Part shown: piece by piece, positions 35,518 through 44,682 of the stretch
Layout: each line of letters begins with the position of its first letter
How positions within the stretch are numbered: position 1 is the first letter of the stretch
From: Bacteroidales bacterium
Lineage (GTDB): Bacteria > Bacteroidota > Bacteroidia > Bacteroidales > UBA932
Reading direction: 5' to 3'
Length of the DNA: 64,000 nt
Assembly (NCBI GenBank): GCA_021371955.1
Contig: JAJFVD010000016.1
Coordinates: 62,001-126,000, forward strand
The notes under the pieces: model-generated
What the model was told of the DNA's origin: nothing
Seen by the model: only the letters and a program-made list of their open reading frames with translations
Databases searched by the model: none
Program-made: the position numbers and the translations under genes

Positions 35518-37143
35518 TTATTGAAATTCTATCCTGCAGTAATTAATTCCATAAGCATTATATCTAAGAATCTGGCTGCGCATACGCTCTTTAAAGTTTG
35601 CATAGTCGCGCCCCTCTTTTGGCGACCAAACTACCTCAGCCAAAGCAGCAGCTCTCGGATACACCATATACTCCACATGCGACGGAGTTGGCATCCACTC
35701 TGTCCATACATTGCCCTGAGCACCCATTATATATTTTGCTTCCTCAGCCGATAAAACCGCAGGAACAGGTTCGTAGTTGTAAATTTTTTCAAGTGTTGTA
35801 AAGCCGCCAATTGCCTGTGGCTGCGATGCAGGGTCTGCCTGATAGTGGTCCAGATAGCAATGTGAGCCCGGTGTCATTACAACGTAGTGATGCTGTTTGG
35901 CAGCCTCAATCCCTCCGGCCTCTCCCCTCCATGACATCACTGCTGCATTTGGTGCAAGACCCCCTTCAAGAATTTCATCCCATCCGATTATCTTTCTTCC
36001 CTTGCCGTTAATGTACTTTTCCATTCTCTGGATCAAATAGCTTTGAAGCTCATGTTCATTTTTTAATCCAAGTTCTTTTATCTTTTGCTGGCATAACGGA
36101 CATACTTTCCAACTATCCTTAGGGCATTCATCGCCGCCAACATGGATATATTCCGATGGGAAAAGGGCCAGTACTTCGTCTATAACATCCTGTAAAAATT
36201 TATATGTATTCTCATTTCCGGCACACATGACATCCTTAAAGACACCCCAACGGGTTGAAACCTCATAAGGTCCGCCTGTGCATCCCAATTCCGGATATGA
36301 AGCAAGTGCTGCAAGTGCGTGACCGGGCATCTCAATTTCAGGTACAACAGTAACATATCTCTTAGCCGCATATTCAACAATCTCTTTTATATCTTCCTGA
36401 GTATAAAACCCGCCGTGAGGTATGCCGTCATAGACCTTTTCAGGTGTGTTGCCTCTTCCAACGATTGTCTCTTTACGCATCGAGCCAACCTCAGTTAACC
36501 TGGGATATTTCTTTATCTGGATTCTCCAGCCCTGATCCTCGGTAAGATGGAAATGGAGAGTGTTGTACTTATGCATTGACATATAGTCGATATACTTAAG
36601 GACAAACGCCTTTGGCATAAAGTGGCGGCAAACATCAAGATGAAGACCCCTCCACTCAAATCTCGGATAATCGTTTATTACTGCAGTCTGAATTCTAATT
36701 TCGCTTTGCCGCTCTTCAATAGCAGGCATCATTTGAATGAGAGACTGTATTCCATAGAAAAGTCCGTTGGGAGCAGAGGCTTCTAATATTATATTATTCT
36801 TTTCAACAGTGAGTTTATACCCCTCTTTTTTTATATCTGCTTTCGGATTCAAACTTAAGAATATTGAATTCTTAACAGGTTTTTCTGCGAAACCCTGCCT
36901 CAATCCTTCAATTCCGTAGAATTTTTTAATATGTGAGAGGAGTGCTCCTGTAATATTATCGGCATCCTTGCCTTGAAAATCGTAAAGTATTTGAGTACTG
37001 TTGCTTAAAGAAAAGTTGCCGTTATTGGCAATTACCGATACCGGCATTGGAACGATATTGATGGTTTCATTTCCATAAACATTAAAGGTTGAAAGTAAAG
37101 TTGTTGCGCCTAACATTATTGCAAATATCTTAAAGTGCTTCAT
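35518..37143 (-). CDS. Secreted GH20 beta-N-acetylhexosaminidase
   Basis: The ATG at 37143 (MKHFKIFAIM) opens a signal peptide; the longer frame upstream is unlikely. The 541-aa protein has the GH20b N-terminal domain (about 30-150) and the TIM-barrel catalytic domain (LHLDVCRHFMPKAFVLKYID, LHFHLTEDQGWRI). The catalytic pair Asp338-Glu339 sits in HVGGDE. It removes terminal GlcNAc or GalNAc from glycans in the periplasm or at the surface by substrate-assisted catalysis. The gene is followed after 3 nt by an AraC regulator, so the two may be co-transcribed. Confidence 0.94.
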   Translation of the reverse strand: MKHFKIFAIMLGATTLLSTFNVYGNETINIVPMPVSVIANNGNFSLSNSTQILYDFQGKDADNITGALLSHIKKFYGIEGLRQGFAEKPVKNSIFLSLNPKADIKKEGYKLTVEKNNIILEASAPNGLFYGIQSLIQMMPAIEERQSEIRIQTAVINDYPRFEWRGLHLDVCRHFMPKAFVLKYIDYMSMHKYNTLHFHLTEDQGWRIQIKKYPRLTEVGSMRKETIVGRGNTPEKVYDGIPHGGFYTQEDIKEIVEYAAKRYVTVVPEIEMPGHALAALASYPELGCTGGPYEVSTRWGVFKDVMCAGNENTYKFLQDVIDEVLALFPSEYIHVGGDECPKDSWKVCPLCQQKIKELGLKNEHELQSYLIQRMEKYINGKGRKIIGWDEILEGGLAPNAAVMSWRGEAGGIEAAKQHHYVVMTPGSHCYLDHYQADPASQPQAIGGFTTLEKIYNYEPVPAVLSAEEAKYIMGAQGNVWTEWMPTPSHVEYMVYPRAAALAEVVWSPKEGRDYANFKERMRSQILRYNAYGINYCRIEFQ

Positions 37144-37305
37144 AATTGACAGATTTGAATTTATCGCATGTAATATACTAAAAAGAATCGGCAACCAATA
37201 AACATATTAACAATTGTTGATTTGGCAGTTGTGCTGTTGAATAAAAATTTTAACTTTAGTTGTCTAACTTACACATCGAAACTACAAGCTTAAAAACTAA
37301 AACTT

Positions 37306-38094
37306 ATGAAAAAACTATTATTTTTGACGGTATTATTTTTTAGTGCAATTTTTACCTTAAATGCACAGGATGTTCCGGCTGCTCCCGAGACCACACAACA
37401 GCCAAAGATGAATTTCGTAAAACTGAACATCACTTCTGTATTCTTAAAAAATTACGCCATTCAGTATGAAAGAGTTCTCACCAAACGGATTTCCGTAGGA
37501 CTCTCGTTCCGCATAATGCCTTCTTCTACGCTCCCTTTTAAAAGTTCAATCATAAATTCGATGGACAATCCCGACCAACAGGCAGTCAATGCCATTGAGT
37601 CACTAAAACTGGACAATATTGCTATTACACCCGAAGTACGATTTTATCTTGGGAAAAAGGGTTACGGGAGAGGATTTTATATTGCGCCTTTTTACAGGTT
37701 TGCAAAATACGGGGCAGATAATCTGGAGGTTACTTTTGAGGATAACTCTTCGGGAAACCCTGTTGACCGCACTGTAGTGATGTCCGGAAACCTTAATACT
37801 CATACCGGAGGCTTATTGTTTGGAGTTCAATGGGCATTGGGCAAATATGTCTCTCTTGACTGGTGGATTCTCGGGCCAAGTTTTGGCGTAAGCTCCGGCA
37901 GTTTGCTTGGTATTTCCGATACCGTAATTCCTGAAGACGGCAAGACAGAGATTCGCAATACTATTAACGACATAGAGATTCCAATGGTAGAAAAGTCAGT
38001 CAGCTTTTCAAACGACAGTAAAAGCGTGATGGTAGATTTAACCGGACCTTGGGCCGGAATTCGCTCCGGAATTGTTTTCGGATTTAAATTCTGA
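37306..38094 (+). CDS. Outer-membrane beta-barrel protein (DUF3575-like)
   Basis: This 262-aa protein has a signal peptide (LLFLTVLFFSAIFTLNAQ) followed by alternating strands ending in an aromatic C-terminus (GIVFGFKF), as expected for an outer-membrane barrel. Segments such as NYAIQYERVLTKRISVGLSFR, ITPEVRFYLGKKGYGRGFYIAPFYRF and LGKYVSLDWWILGP resemble DUF3575-type barrels. Its function is unknown. It lies 81 nt before the unrecognised operon beginning at 38176 and could be its outer-membrane component (inference). Confidence 0.8.
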   Translation: MKKLLFLTVLFFSAIFTLNAQDVPAAPETTQQPKMNFVKLNITSVFLKNYAIQYERVLTKRISVGLSFRIMPSSTLPFKSSIINSMDNPDQQAVNAIESLKLDNIAITPEVRFYLGKKGYGRGFYIAPFYRFAKYGADNLEVTFEDNSSGNPVDRTVVMSGNLNTHTGGLLFGVQWALGKYVSLDWWILGPSFGVSSGSLLGISDTVIPEDGKTEIRNTINDIEIPMVEKSVSFSNDSKSVMVDLTGPWAGIRSGIVFGFKF

Positions 38095-38175
38095 GGCAGG
38101 CATTTGTTATACGATATATTTTTTCGTATTTTGGCATCACTTTGAACTAGTTACGTTTTATAATCATTTTTTAGA

Positions 38176-40023
38176 ATGAGCGGAAAAATATTTAAAGATT
38201 CAAGCAGTATTTATCAGGATCAGGCACAGATACTGCTTGATTATTTTGAACAGGCTGCAGAAAAAATTGTAAAAGACGAGGAGCAGATTGAAAAGAAGAT
38301 TTCCAGCCTGGAAGTTGAGAGAAAAGAGATAAAAAGAGAGTTGTCAAAGGTAATCCTCAGAAAATGGATGTTCGGCATTTTTGTGCTTCCCATTTTATTT
38401 TTCTATTTAAAACAGGAGACTCTTAAAAAGAAAATTGCTGCACTTGACTCTGATATAACGGAGCTAAAAAAGCAGTTTGAAGATATTTTCCGTGACTACA
38501 AGGTGAAAAAGCTGGGAATTGCATATATTCCTATTGCGAGCCAGTTTAAGTATAAAGACAAAAGTTTTATTGTAGACCACACCGGCATTACAAAAGAGTC
38601 CGAGTTCCGGCTCCAGCGATCGAAACAGAACGATTTGCTTGCCGAAAAAATAGCAGAAATTGAGCAAATGTCAAAAGAAGCTCCTTTGGTCGAAGGCTCC
38701 AGGGAGGTTGAGATAATTGATACCGAGCAGTACTCTCAGTCTATGCATAATTTGAGCCAGCACGACTATTTTGGCAGTATGGAAAGGGCTCTCAAAACTA
38801 TATCAGCCTGCATGGAAGAGGTTGATGTAATTTCTGTGAGTCTGCCTCTGGTGGAGAACAACAGCGAATACCACAATTACATCAGGGAACATGCTACTTC
38901 GGACATTCCGGGTAATGCCCCTGTTCTGGAAGTTTTTGACACAAAGAAGTACAGCCGGCAAATTTCCAAGTTCCAGGATATAAATTTACTTAAGGAGAAT
39001 TTATCTCAGCACACTGCCCAGTATGAAGAGGTTCTTAAGGGCTTTATGATGACCATGGCTAACTCCGTTCAGGCCATTTCAGCATTGAAGGTTGCTTCTG
39101 CCGATAAAATCGTATTTGAGTCAAACAAGGTACTTTTTAAAATACTTAAATCGCCATACAACCACTACTCTCCGGTTCTGGAACAGGCCGAAATTGAAAG
39201 AATCCGCAACGAAAACTTTAATTACGGCGACTCTGTGCAGAATTATGTTCCTTTTCAGCTCAAAAGCAGTTCCAAAGTAAAGTACAATCTCTATACAGAC
39301 GCATGGGTAGCGGAAGACGGCAGCACAACAAACATGCCTTTTGGGATTCATCAGATTCACGAAGAGATTGTAGCTCCAATTGTTGAGCATTTAATGGAAG
39401 AGACCCGTCTCGCAAGACTTAAAATATACAATCACATAAAAGATCAGAAGCTAAGTTACCTTAACAAGTGGCATCAGGATACAGAGGACTTTTACGGACG
39501 AAACCGGACAGAAAGCGCCGACCTTATAAACCTCATGAGAACCACAATGGGTGAATACATTGCATCATACAACACAATGATATCTCTTCAAAAAACAGAG
39601 GAAACCATGAAGCAATCTAATGGATCTCTGGATTCAACCGTTGTGGATGCCAAAGGGAACACTGTTGAAGTTTTCGCTGCATTTGAAATGCAGTCGAAAG
39701 AGTTTCAGAAAGTTCAGACTGAATTCGAGAATTATATTGAGTTGCTCAAGGAAGACATTGATCTCAAGGCCGAAAAGTTTGAACATATCGACTACTACGA
39801 GGCTTCTCTCAGGGACGGAAACTCAAGGGATTCCGCAATTGCTTCTAAAGAGGCTCACAACCTGGACATAAGAAGGAAGCCGCTCATTGCGGTTAACCCA
39901 CTGTTTGCAAAAACATCCGAGCTTCCTCCAATGCCAAGTGTTGAGAGCTTAACCACAGAGCACATCTCGCTCAATTTGCCACTGATTGCCACAGAAGCAA
40001 TAGCCGAAATAGAAGAAGCTTAA
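38176..40023 (+). CDS. Unrecognised coiled-coil protein with one membrane segment
   Basis: I do not recognise this 615-aa protein. Residues 10-60 form a charged coiled coil (AAEKIVKDEEQIEKKISSLE). A hydrophobic hairpin or single membrane helix follows at about 65-82 (WMFGIFVLPILFFYLKQ), then a second coiled coil (85-115). The rest is soluble, mostly helical with some beta segments (IPIASQFKYKDKSFIVDHTGI) and a proline-containing tail. No catalytic motif is visible. It is the first of a close-set series, with 4 nt to the next gene, so it is probably the scaffold or membrane anchor of the system (inference). Confidence 0.75.
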   Translation: MSGKIFKDSSSIYQDQAQILLDYFEQAAEKIVKDEEQIEKKISSLEVERKEIKRELSKVILRKWMFGIFVLPILFFYLKQETLKKKIAALDSDITELKKQFEDIFRDYKVKKLGIAYIPIASQFKYKDKSFIVDHTGITKESEFRLQRSKQNDLLAEKIAEIEQMSKEAPLVEGSREVEIIDTEQYSQSMHNLSQHDYFGSMERALKTISACMEEVDVISVSLPLVENNSEYHNYIREHATSDIPGNAPVLEVFDTKKYSRQISKFQDINLLKENLSQHTAQYEEVLKGFMMTMANSVQAISALKVASADKIVFESNKVLFKILKSPYNHYSPVLEQAEIERIRNENFNYGDSVQNYVPFQLKSSSKVKYNLYTDAWVAEDGSTTNMPFGIHQIHEEIVAPIVEHLMEETRLARLKIYNHIKDQKLSYLNKWHQDTEDFYGRNRTESADLINLMRTTMGEYIASYNTMISLQKTEETMKQSNGSLDSTVVDAKGNTVEVFAAFEMQSKEFQKVQTEFENYIELLKEDIDLKAEKFEHIDYYEASLRDGNSRDSAIASKEAHNLDIRRKPLIAVNPLFAKTSELPPMPSVESLTTEHISLNLPLIATEAIAEIEEA

Positions 40024-40027
40024 AGTT

Positions 40028-40945
40028 ATGGCAATATTAAACTATCAAATAGACACTCAGCCGCTGGCTACGGAAATGGATAACGTTTCCCGGAGCGTTA
40101 ACAGTACCAAAGATGCCGTTCTTTCAATGCAGGAGGCAGTTGTTGCTGCAGAAGAGAAGGCCTCGGACCTTGTTTGTGACAATATAAACAGAGGCTTCTA
40201 CTCATTAATCCGTTCCCAGATTTCCCAAAAACTCGCAAAACACAAAAGTGATGTTGACGCAAAAACCATGTTGCTTTCGCATCAGAAACGTGCAATGATA
40301 AGTATCCGTAACCAGATGGAGCGGGACTACACAATGATTTCAAAGAGGTACACTAAACTTTTCAACGGTCTTAACTCTAACTTAAAAACAAGAGTTTTTG
40401 AACTCGACAAGCCACTGATAGATTTTGCATACCATGAAATAGGGAAAATATCAAACAGAACAAAATACCTTACTGCAACAATACCTATCACACAACTTGA
40501 ATCAATATCAGAAAGTCAGAAAATAATCTCTTCCAACTTAAAAAAACAGGTTGCAAATGCAATATACTCTATAAAGGATTATATCAGGGAGATGAATGCT
40601 CAGGACAAAATTATTTCGCAGAAACTGGTAAATGACAAAAACATCCCCGGAAACAACTATATGCCTGTTGCAATTTTAGAATCTGTTCCGGACAGGACAG
40701 GAAGGGCAATCACCGAAATTGTGTACCCGGTTGGTGAAATGGACAGCGAAATGAAAAATTCAATTTCGGATAAGGTTTATAACAATCTTTCCCGGATGGA
40801 ATGGTCCGAAGACAACCTGGCCTTTGCCGAGGTTATGAGCGAGTTCAGCAAACTGCTCTCTGCTTCTCAAAAACCGGATAAAGTTAAGGAAACGGCCATG
40901 ACTCTGTTCCGCAACTGCAAGTACGAGACCGCAAAAGGAGAATAA
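40028..40945 (+). CDS. Unrecognised helical protein, paralogue of the next gene
   Basis: A 305-aa, largely helical soluble protein without signal peptide or membrane helix. Residues about 50-140 (INRGFYSLIRSQISQKLAKH ... ISKRYTKLFNGLNSNL) align with residues about 85-180 of the following protein (IINGFFSYIRSEISQQASEL ... ISDRYCKIFDDLNREV), so the two arose by duplication. No enzyme motif is present. It starts 4 nt after the coiled-coil gene and ends 5 nt before its paralogue. A structural or adaptor role is the simplest reading. Confidence 0.7.
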   Translation: MAILNYQIDTQPLATEMDNVSRSVNSTKDAVLSMQEAVVAAEEKASDLVCDNINRGFYSLIRSQISQKLAKHKSDVDAKTMLLSHQKRAMISIRNQMERDYTMISKRYTKLFNGLNSNLKTRVFELDKPLIDFAYHEIGKISNRTKYLTATIPITQLESISESQKIISSNLKKQVANAIYSIKDYIREMNAQDKIISQKLVNDKNIPGNNYMPVAILESVPDRTGRAITEIVYPVGEMDSEMKNSISDKVYNNLSRMEWSEDNLAFAEVMSEFSKLLSASQKPDKVKETAMTLFRNCKYETAKGE

Positions 40946-40950
40946 GGAAG

Positions 40951-41982
40951 ATGAGTTATGTAAAAACATATAACGACAAAGTAAGAGGAACCGTAGAGGT
41001 CCCCTACGATGCATCCTCAAAGGGCGGGTCCAGGTCTGTTACTGTCGAATTGCCTGTTCAGGTGAACATACACGTAGATACCGAAACTTTTGACGCAAGC
41101 GTGGATGAGTGCGAAATGAGTCTCGGCAGGCTTACTTCTGCTCTCACAGAGACAGAGGCAGCGGAGCTAAGGGCAAAGGAGATTAATTCAAAGAGAGTTG
41201 CCGATAGTATTATTAACGGGTTCTTCAGCTACATCCGCTCGGAGATAAGCCAGCAGGCAAGCGAGTTGTCAAAAATCGTAGAATCGAAACTCATAATGAT
41301 GAGGGAACTCATGAAATCGGCAAAATCCAAAAGGGTTCAAATGGAGGGCGATTTCAAGAGGATTTCGGACCGGTACTGCAAAATTTTTGACGACCTAAAC
41401 AGGGAGGTTTCGAACAGGATATTGGAAAATGACAGGACTGCATTTGATTTCCGGAACGAGACAGACAAATTTAAAGTGCGTGCATTCAACAATGACCTTG
41501 TTACTGTTATTTCCGTATTCGGAGCAGAAAACAGCGAACTGTTGTCGATGATAAGCTCTTCGGTTACAAAAAAACGAGTCTTTGATACTATCAATTTGTC
41601 CAGAATGTTTATTCTCGAACAGAAGAGACTGGAACAGTCTGTCAAAGGGAGCCTGATTAACGAAAGCTTTGCCGGTGATTTGCTTAGCCCTGTTTGTTAT
41701 CTGGAAACCACAAAGAATCGTCTTCAAATTGACAAGCGAGTGGTTTATGAACCATATCTTGACCAACAGGAAGACCATGCTTCTGAAAACGATATGATTG
41801 AAAGGTTTTCTTCCGGTACTATCAACTGGCAATTAATAGGAGAAGAGGAACTAAAAAAATTACAAATTTATTTTGATAACGAACTTGAAAAACGATTTGT
41901 CTCTACCGACGAACATGTTTTACGGGTTAAGGAGACAATCCGTCAGTTATCCGATTTAAGTTCTATAAATGTTACATTATGA
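40951..41982 (+). CDS. Unrecognised helical protein, paralogue of the preceding gene
   Basis: This 343-aa protein has an N-terminal beta segment absent from its paralogue (SRSVTVELPVQVNIHVDTETFD), then a long helical body with the shared FFSYIRSEISQQ and RISDRYCKIFDDLN motifs. A C-terminal helical domain follows. There is no signal peptide or membrane helix. Its stop overlaps the ATG of the next gene by 4 nt, indicating coupled translation and probably a complex. Confidence 0.7.
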   Translation: MSYVKTYNDKVRGTVEVPYDASSKGGSRSVTVELPVQVNIHVDTETFDASVDECEMSLGRLTSALTETEAAELRAKEINSKRVADSIINGFFSYIRSEISQQASELSKIVESKLIMMRELMKSAKSKRVQMEGDFKRISDRYCKIFDDLNREVSNRILENDRTAFDFRNETDKFKVRAFNNDLVTVISVFGAENSELLSMISSSVTKKRVFDTINLSRMFILEQKRLEQSVKGSLINESFAGDLLSPVCYLETTKNRLQIDKRVVYEPYLDQQEDHASENDMIERFSSGTINWQLIGEEELKKLQIYFDNELEKRFVSTDEHVLRVKETIRQLSDLSSINVTL

Positions 41983-42953
41983 AAGAATTGAAAGAATTGG
42001 TTTTTAATGAAAATAATATTCAGCTCAACGGGAATCTGGTAAAAGGCTCCATTTTGCCGGAAAAAATGACCGAACTTGGCAGAAACATAACTGTTCAGGC
42101 AGATTCTGTAATTGAAGGTGCTGTTTACTCATATAAACTGGAAATCCAAAATGGCAAAACAGAATTTCACGGCCCGGTGTTCACTCAGCTGGAATTGTTT
42201 GTAAACAGCGACGCTCTGGGCGATATTATCTTTCATAAATGCGTGGGTTCGGCGAACTCTGTCGTTTCCAGGGCAACCAAATGCAACCTCTCTTTCTATT
42301 CCGACATAAATGCAAAAAAAGTCACTCTCGTTAATGCTTTTGTGGCAGGCAGCATATATGCCGACGAAGTAACTCTTCAAAATTGTGTAGTTATAGGAGG
42401 CGTGTTTTCGACCCAAACGGCAGATATAACCAATTCGATTGTGGGCACATTTAACAGTCCGTCGGTAAAAGTTGCCGACCAGCTAATAATGCTTTTGCCA
42501 AGTGCCTTTTCTGTCGAGAAAATAATAACCCTTCCGGGAACAAAATTTTATAACCTCAGCCTTGCCGACTTAGGCTCGCTGTACAAAGGAAGCAAACAGA
42601 CCCCGAATTCCGGCCGGATTGAGATGGACATAAATGCCGATGAGATAAAAACTGTTCTCACAAATAATGAAACCCAAAAGACGCTCAGAAGTTATACTGT
42701 TGTGGGAAAGGTTTTGGCTGCAGACTTAATGGATATTGACAAATTCCAGAACCATTTTCTCCTCACTTCGGCAAGTCTTGGGTCCCAGCTGCTCAAAAAT
42801 TATGATCTGGGACTAAACTCAAAAGGAGAAACTGTAACAATAACAACCGAAAAAATACGTTCTTTCTTCTTTGATATCCTAAATGGAAAAATAGAAATTC
42901 AATATATAGACGGCAAGTTTAACCTGTCGGAAATTACAGGAAAAATGAAATAA
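41979..42953 (+). CDS. Bactofilin-like beta-repeat protein
   Basis: This 324-aa protein has no signal peptide. Residues about 35-165 show short repeating beta rungs with regular hydrophobic and glycine positions (ITVQADSVIEGAVYSYKLEI, VTLVNAFVAGSIYADEVTLQNCVVIGGVF, ITNSIVGTFNSPSVKV), like the right-handed beta-helix of bactofilins and other polymer-forming cytoskeletal proteins. The C-terminal half is not recognised. If it polymerises, it would give this operon a filament or patch-forming component (inference). Confidence 0.6.
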   Translation: MKELKELVFNENNIQLNGNLVKGSILPEKMTELGRNITVQADSVIEGAVYSYKLEIQNGKTEFHGPVFTQLELFVNSDALGDIIFHKCVGSANSVVSRATKCNLSFYSDINAKKVTLVNAFVAGSIYADEVTLQNCVVIGGVFSTQTADITNSIVGTFNSPSVKVADQLIMLLPSAFSVEKIITLPGTKFYNLSLADLGSLYKGSKQTPNSGRIEMDINADEIKTVLTNNETQKTLRSYTVVGKVLAADLMDIDKFQNHFLLTSASLGSQLLKNYDLGLNSKGETVTITTEKIRSFFFDILNGKIEIQYIDGKFNLSEITGKMK

Positions 42954-43006
42954 CTGTTTTGGGGAATATTGGCCCCAAAAAAATATGATTTCTCAGTTTT
43001 ATTCTT

Positions 43007-43014
43007 TATATTTG
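43007..43014 (+). promoter_or_regulatory. -7 promoter element (TATATTTG) inside the unknown gene array
   Basis: A perfect TAnnTTTG, ending 18 nt before the ATG at 43033. It suggests the lipoprotein and small helical protein can be transcribed separately from the first four genes. Confidence 0.55.
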
Positions 43015-43032
43015 GCTACCAAACAACTATTT

Positions 43033-43995
43033 ATGGAGAAACTTCGGAGAAAATCATTTGGTATATCAGGTTTATATTGCGGCCGGCAGGCTTTGTTACT
43101 TGCTGCCGCATTATTGTTTCTTACACTTTCCGGGTGCTCGTCGCTTTCAAAAAATCAGCTTAAAACCATTGAGACCTTTGCCGCTTCCTGCGACAGCTTT
43201 TCATTATATCCTTCTCTTCTGCTAAGGGAGATGTCGGAGGTGAGAGTGGAGAGAGGTACATATTATGCCTCTTCTCTTACAACTCCCGAACTCAGGTTTC
43301 GTGAGCTGAATGATATTTATGACTGGTCCGTTAAAGATACCCTTATCGCAAAAAAGCTTGACCTGTCTGTGAAAATCCTTCAAAGATATTCCCGCGCTTT
43401 AAAATCGCTTGCCCATTCAAACCGCACCGCGGATGCCGGCAGGGAATTCCGTTCTCTTGGAAGGAACATGGATTCCTTAGTGCTTGCATACAACGGACTT
43501 GAACTCACAAAACCTCTGCCATCCGGGCTGCTGAATCTGTCCGGAAGGATTGTGGGATACGGAGCCGAACTTATAGCCCACAGAGTAAGAAGCAAAGCCC
43601 TGCGAGAGTACATTATTGCAGGAGACTCCTTGGTTTCTCCTCTTTGCGACAACCTGAGCGGGATGATGACAGGGACGGAGGTTAAGGCTCTAATTGCAAA
43701 CGAGCAGGAGGGGCTCAAAGAAAACTATCTCTCATATATGAGGACAAAAGGAGCAGATGCAGATATATCCGAAGACCGGAGGTATTTAATTTTACTGGAT
43801 AAAGCAGCCTCTCTGGAAAAACTTCGCAGGGGCTCTTCAACAGCAGTAAATGCATTGCGTCGCGCACACAATAAAATGGCAAAGGATGTCATGAGGAAAA
43901 AGAAGTTTAGTGAAATGTACGAAGAGGTTGCCCTGTTTAGCCAGGAAGTTGAAAAACTTTCCAAAGCAACTAAGAAAAGAATTGAAGCCCTTTAA
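43033..43995 (+). CDS. Unrecognised lipoprotein of the unknown gene array
   Basis: The ATG at 43033 (MEKLRRKSF) is preferred over 42985 because it lies 18 nt after a -7 element. The 320-aa product has a basic N-terminus, a hydrophobic segment (ALLLAAALLFLTL) and the lipobox LSGC. The mature part is entirely helical and rich in Arg, Leu and Ser, with a coiled-coil C-terminus (EMYEEVALFSQEVEKLSKATKKR). No family is recognised. It provides an envelope-anchored component next to the cytoplasmic members. Confidence 0.72.
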   Translation: MEKLRRKSFGISGLYCGRQALLLAAALLFLTLSGCSSLSKNQLKTIETFAASCDSFSLYPSLLLREMSEVRVERGTYYASSLTTPELRFRELNDIYDWSVKDTLIAKKLDLSVKILQRYSRALKSLAHSNRTADAGREFRSLGRNMDSLVLAYNGLELTKPLPSGLLNLSGRIVGYGAELIAHRVRSKALREYIIAGDSLVSPLCDNLSGMMTGTEVKALIANEQEGLKENYLSYMRTKGADADISEDRRYLILLDKAASLEKLRRGSSTAVNALRRAHNKMAKDVMRKKKFSEMYEEVALFSQEVEKLSKATKKRIEAL

Positions 43996-44046
43996 AAAAT
44001 AGATTAAGCAAAATAATTCTAATATTTAGCACATAATTCTAGAAAT

Positions 44047-44433
44047 ATGGAATCCAAGGATAAATCAGCAGCAAAACAACTTGCTCAGATTAGAAAATCG
44101 CTGGCCGAAATTGAAGAGTTGAGATATAAGGCATTAAAAAACAGCGTGAATGGGATTAAATCCGGAGAACAGCAATTCAGAGACATAAGCCTGGGGCCAA
44201 AAACACCTACCCCTCTTATGCAACTCGAACTGGCCTCGGTTGACCTTCGCAGAACAGAACGGGAACTGGTTTCAAAAATAGGAACAGATATTGCTTCAAA
44301 AATAAAGGCCGATGGGGATTCGCTCGAAACTCTTGCCGCAAAAATCCGCAAACGGGTAGAAAAGATGGGCAGGCTGCCAAAGCAGCTGGATAAGCTTTCT
44401 AAAGTTATTCTCAATATTGTTACGATAATCTAA
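44047..44433 (+). CDS. Small helical protein of unknown function
   Basis: A 128-aa, highly charged, all-helical protein (AKQLAQIRKSLAEIEELRYK, LRRTERELVSKIGTDIASKI, IRKRVEKMGRLPKQLDKLSK) without signal peptide. It ends with a short hydrophobic stretch (VILNIVTII). It starts 51 nt after the lipoprotein gene and closes the array; a repeat block follows immediately. Confidence 0.65.
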   Translation: MESKDKSAAKQLAQIRKSLAEIEELRYKALKNSVNGIKSGEQQFRDISLGPKTPTPLMQLELASVDLRRTERELVSKIGTDIASKIKADGDSLETLAAKIRKRVEKMGRLPKQLDKLSKVILNIVTII

Positions 44434-44469
44434 GGCCGGCTTGGCTCCCTCCGGCCGGATCGCCGGCCG

Positions 44470-44682
44470 CGAGTTGCGTTTATCTCAGTCATCTATACAT
44501 TGCCAGCTAATTGCTTAGGGCTTGTGCGTCCTCCTCCACTTCGTTCCGTCCGGCCGAATCGCCGGCATCGAGTTGCGTTTTCATCTCTGACATCTATACA
44601 CTGCCAACTAATTGATTCGGGCTTGTGCGTCCTCCTCCACTTCGTTCCGTCCGGCCGAATCGCCCTCATCAATTAGTTGGCA
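44470..44682. repeat. Two tandem ~99-bp palindrome units (copies 3a and 3b)
   Basis: Both units run from CGAGTTGCGTTT through ATCTATACA and the inner arm to the core GGGCTTGTGCGTCCTCCTCC...CGTCCGGCCGAATCGCC. Unit 3b has a perfect inner stem, TGCCAACTAATTGAT (44602-44616) with 44668-44682. Unit 3a has the left arm only. Confidence 0.8.

Noticed and set aside
42955..42981. Terminator between the bactofilin-like and lipoprotein genes
   Set aside because: TTTTGGGG...CCCCAAAA forms a stem, but it is followed by A rather than T on both strands.
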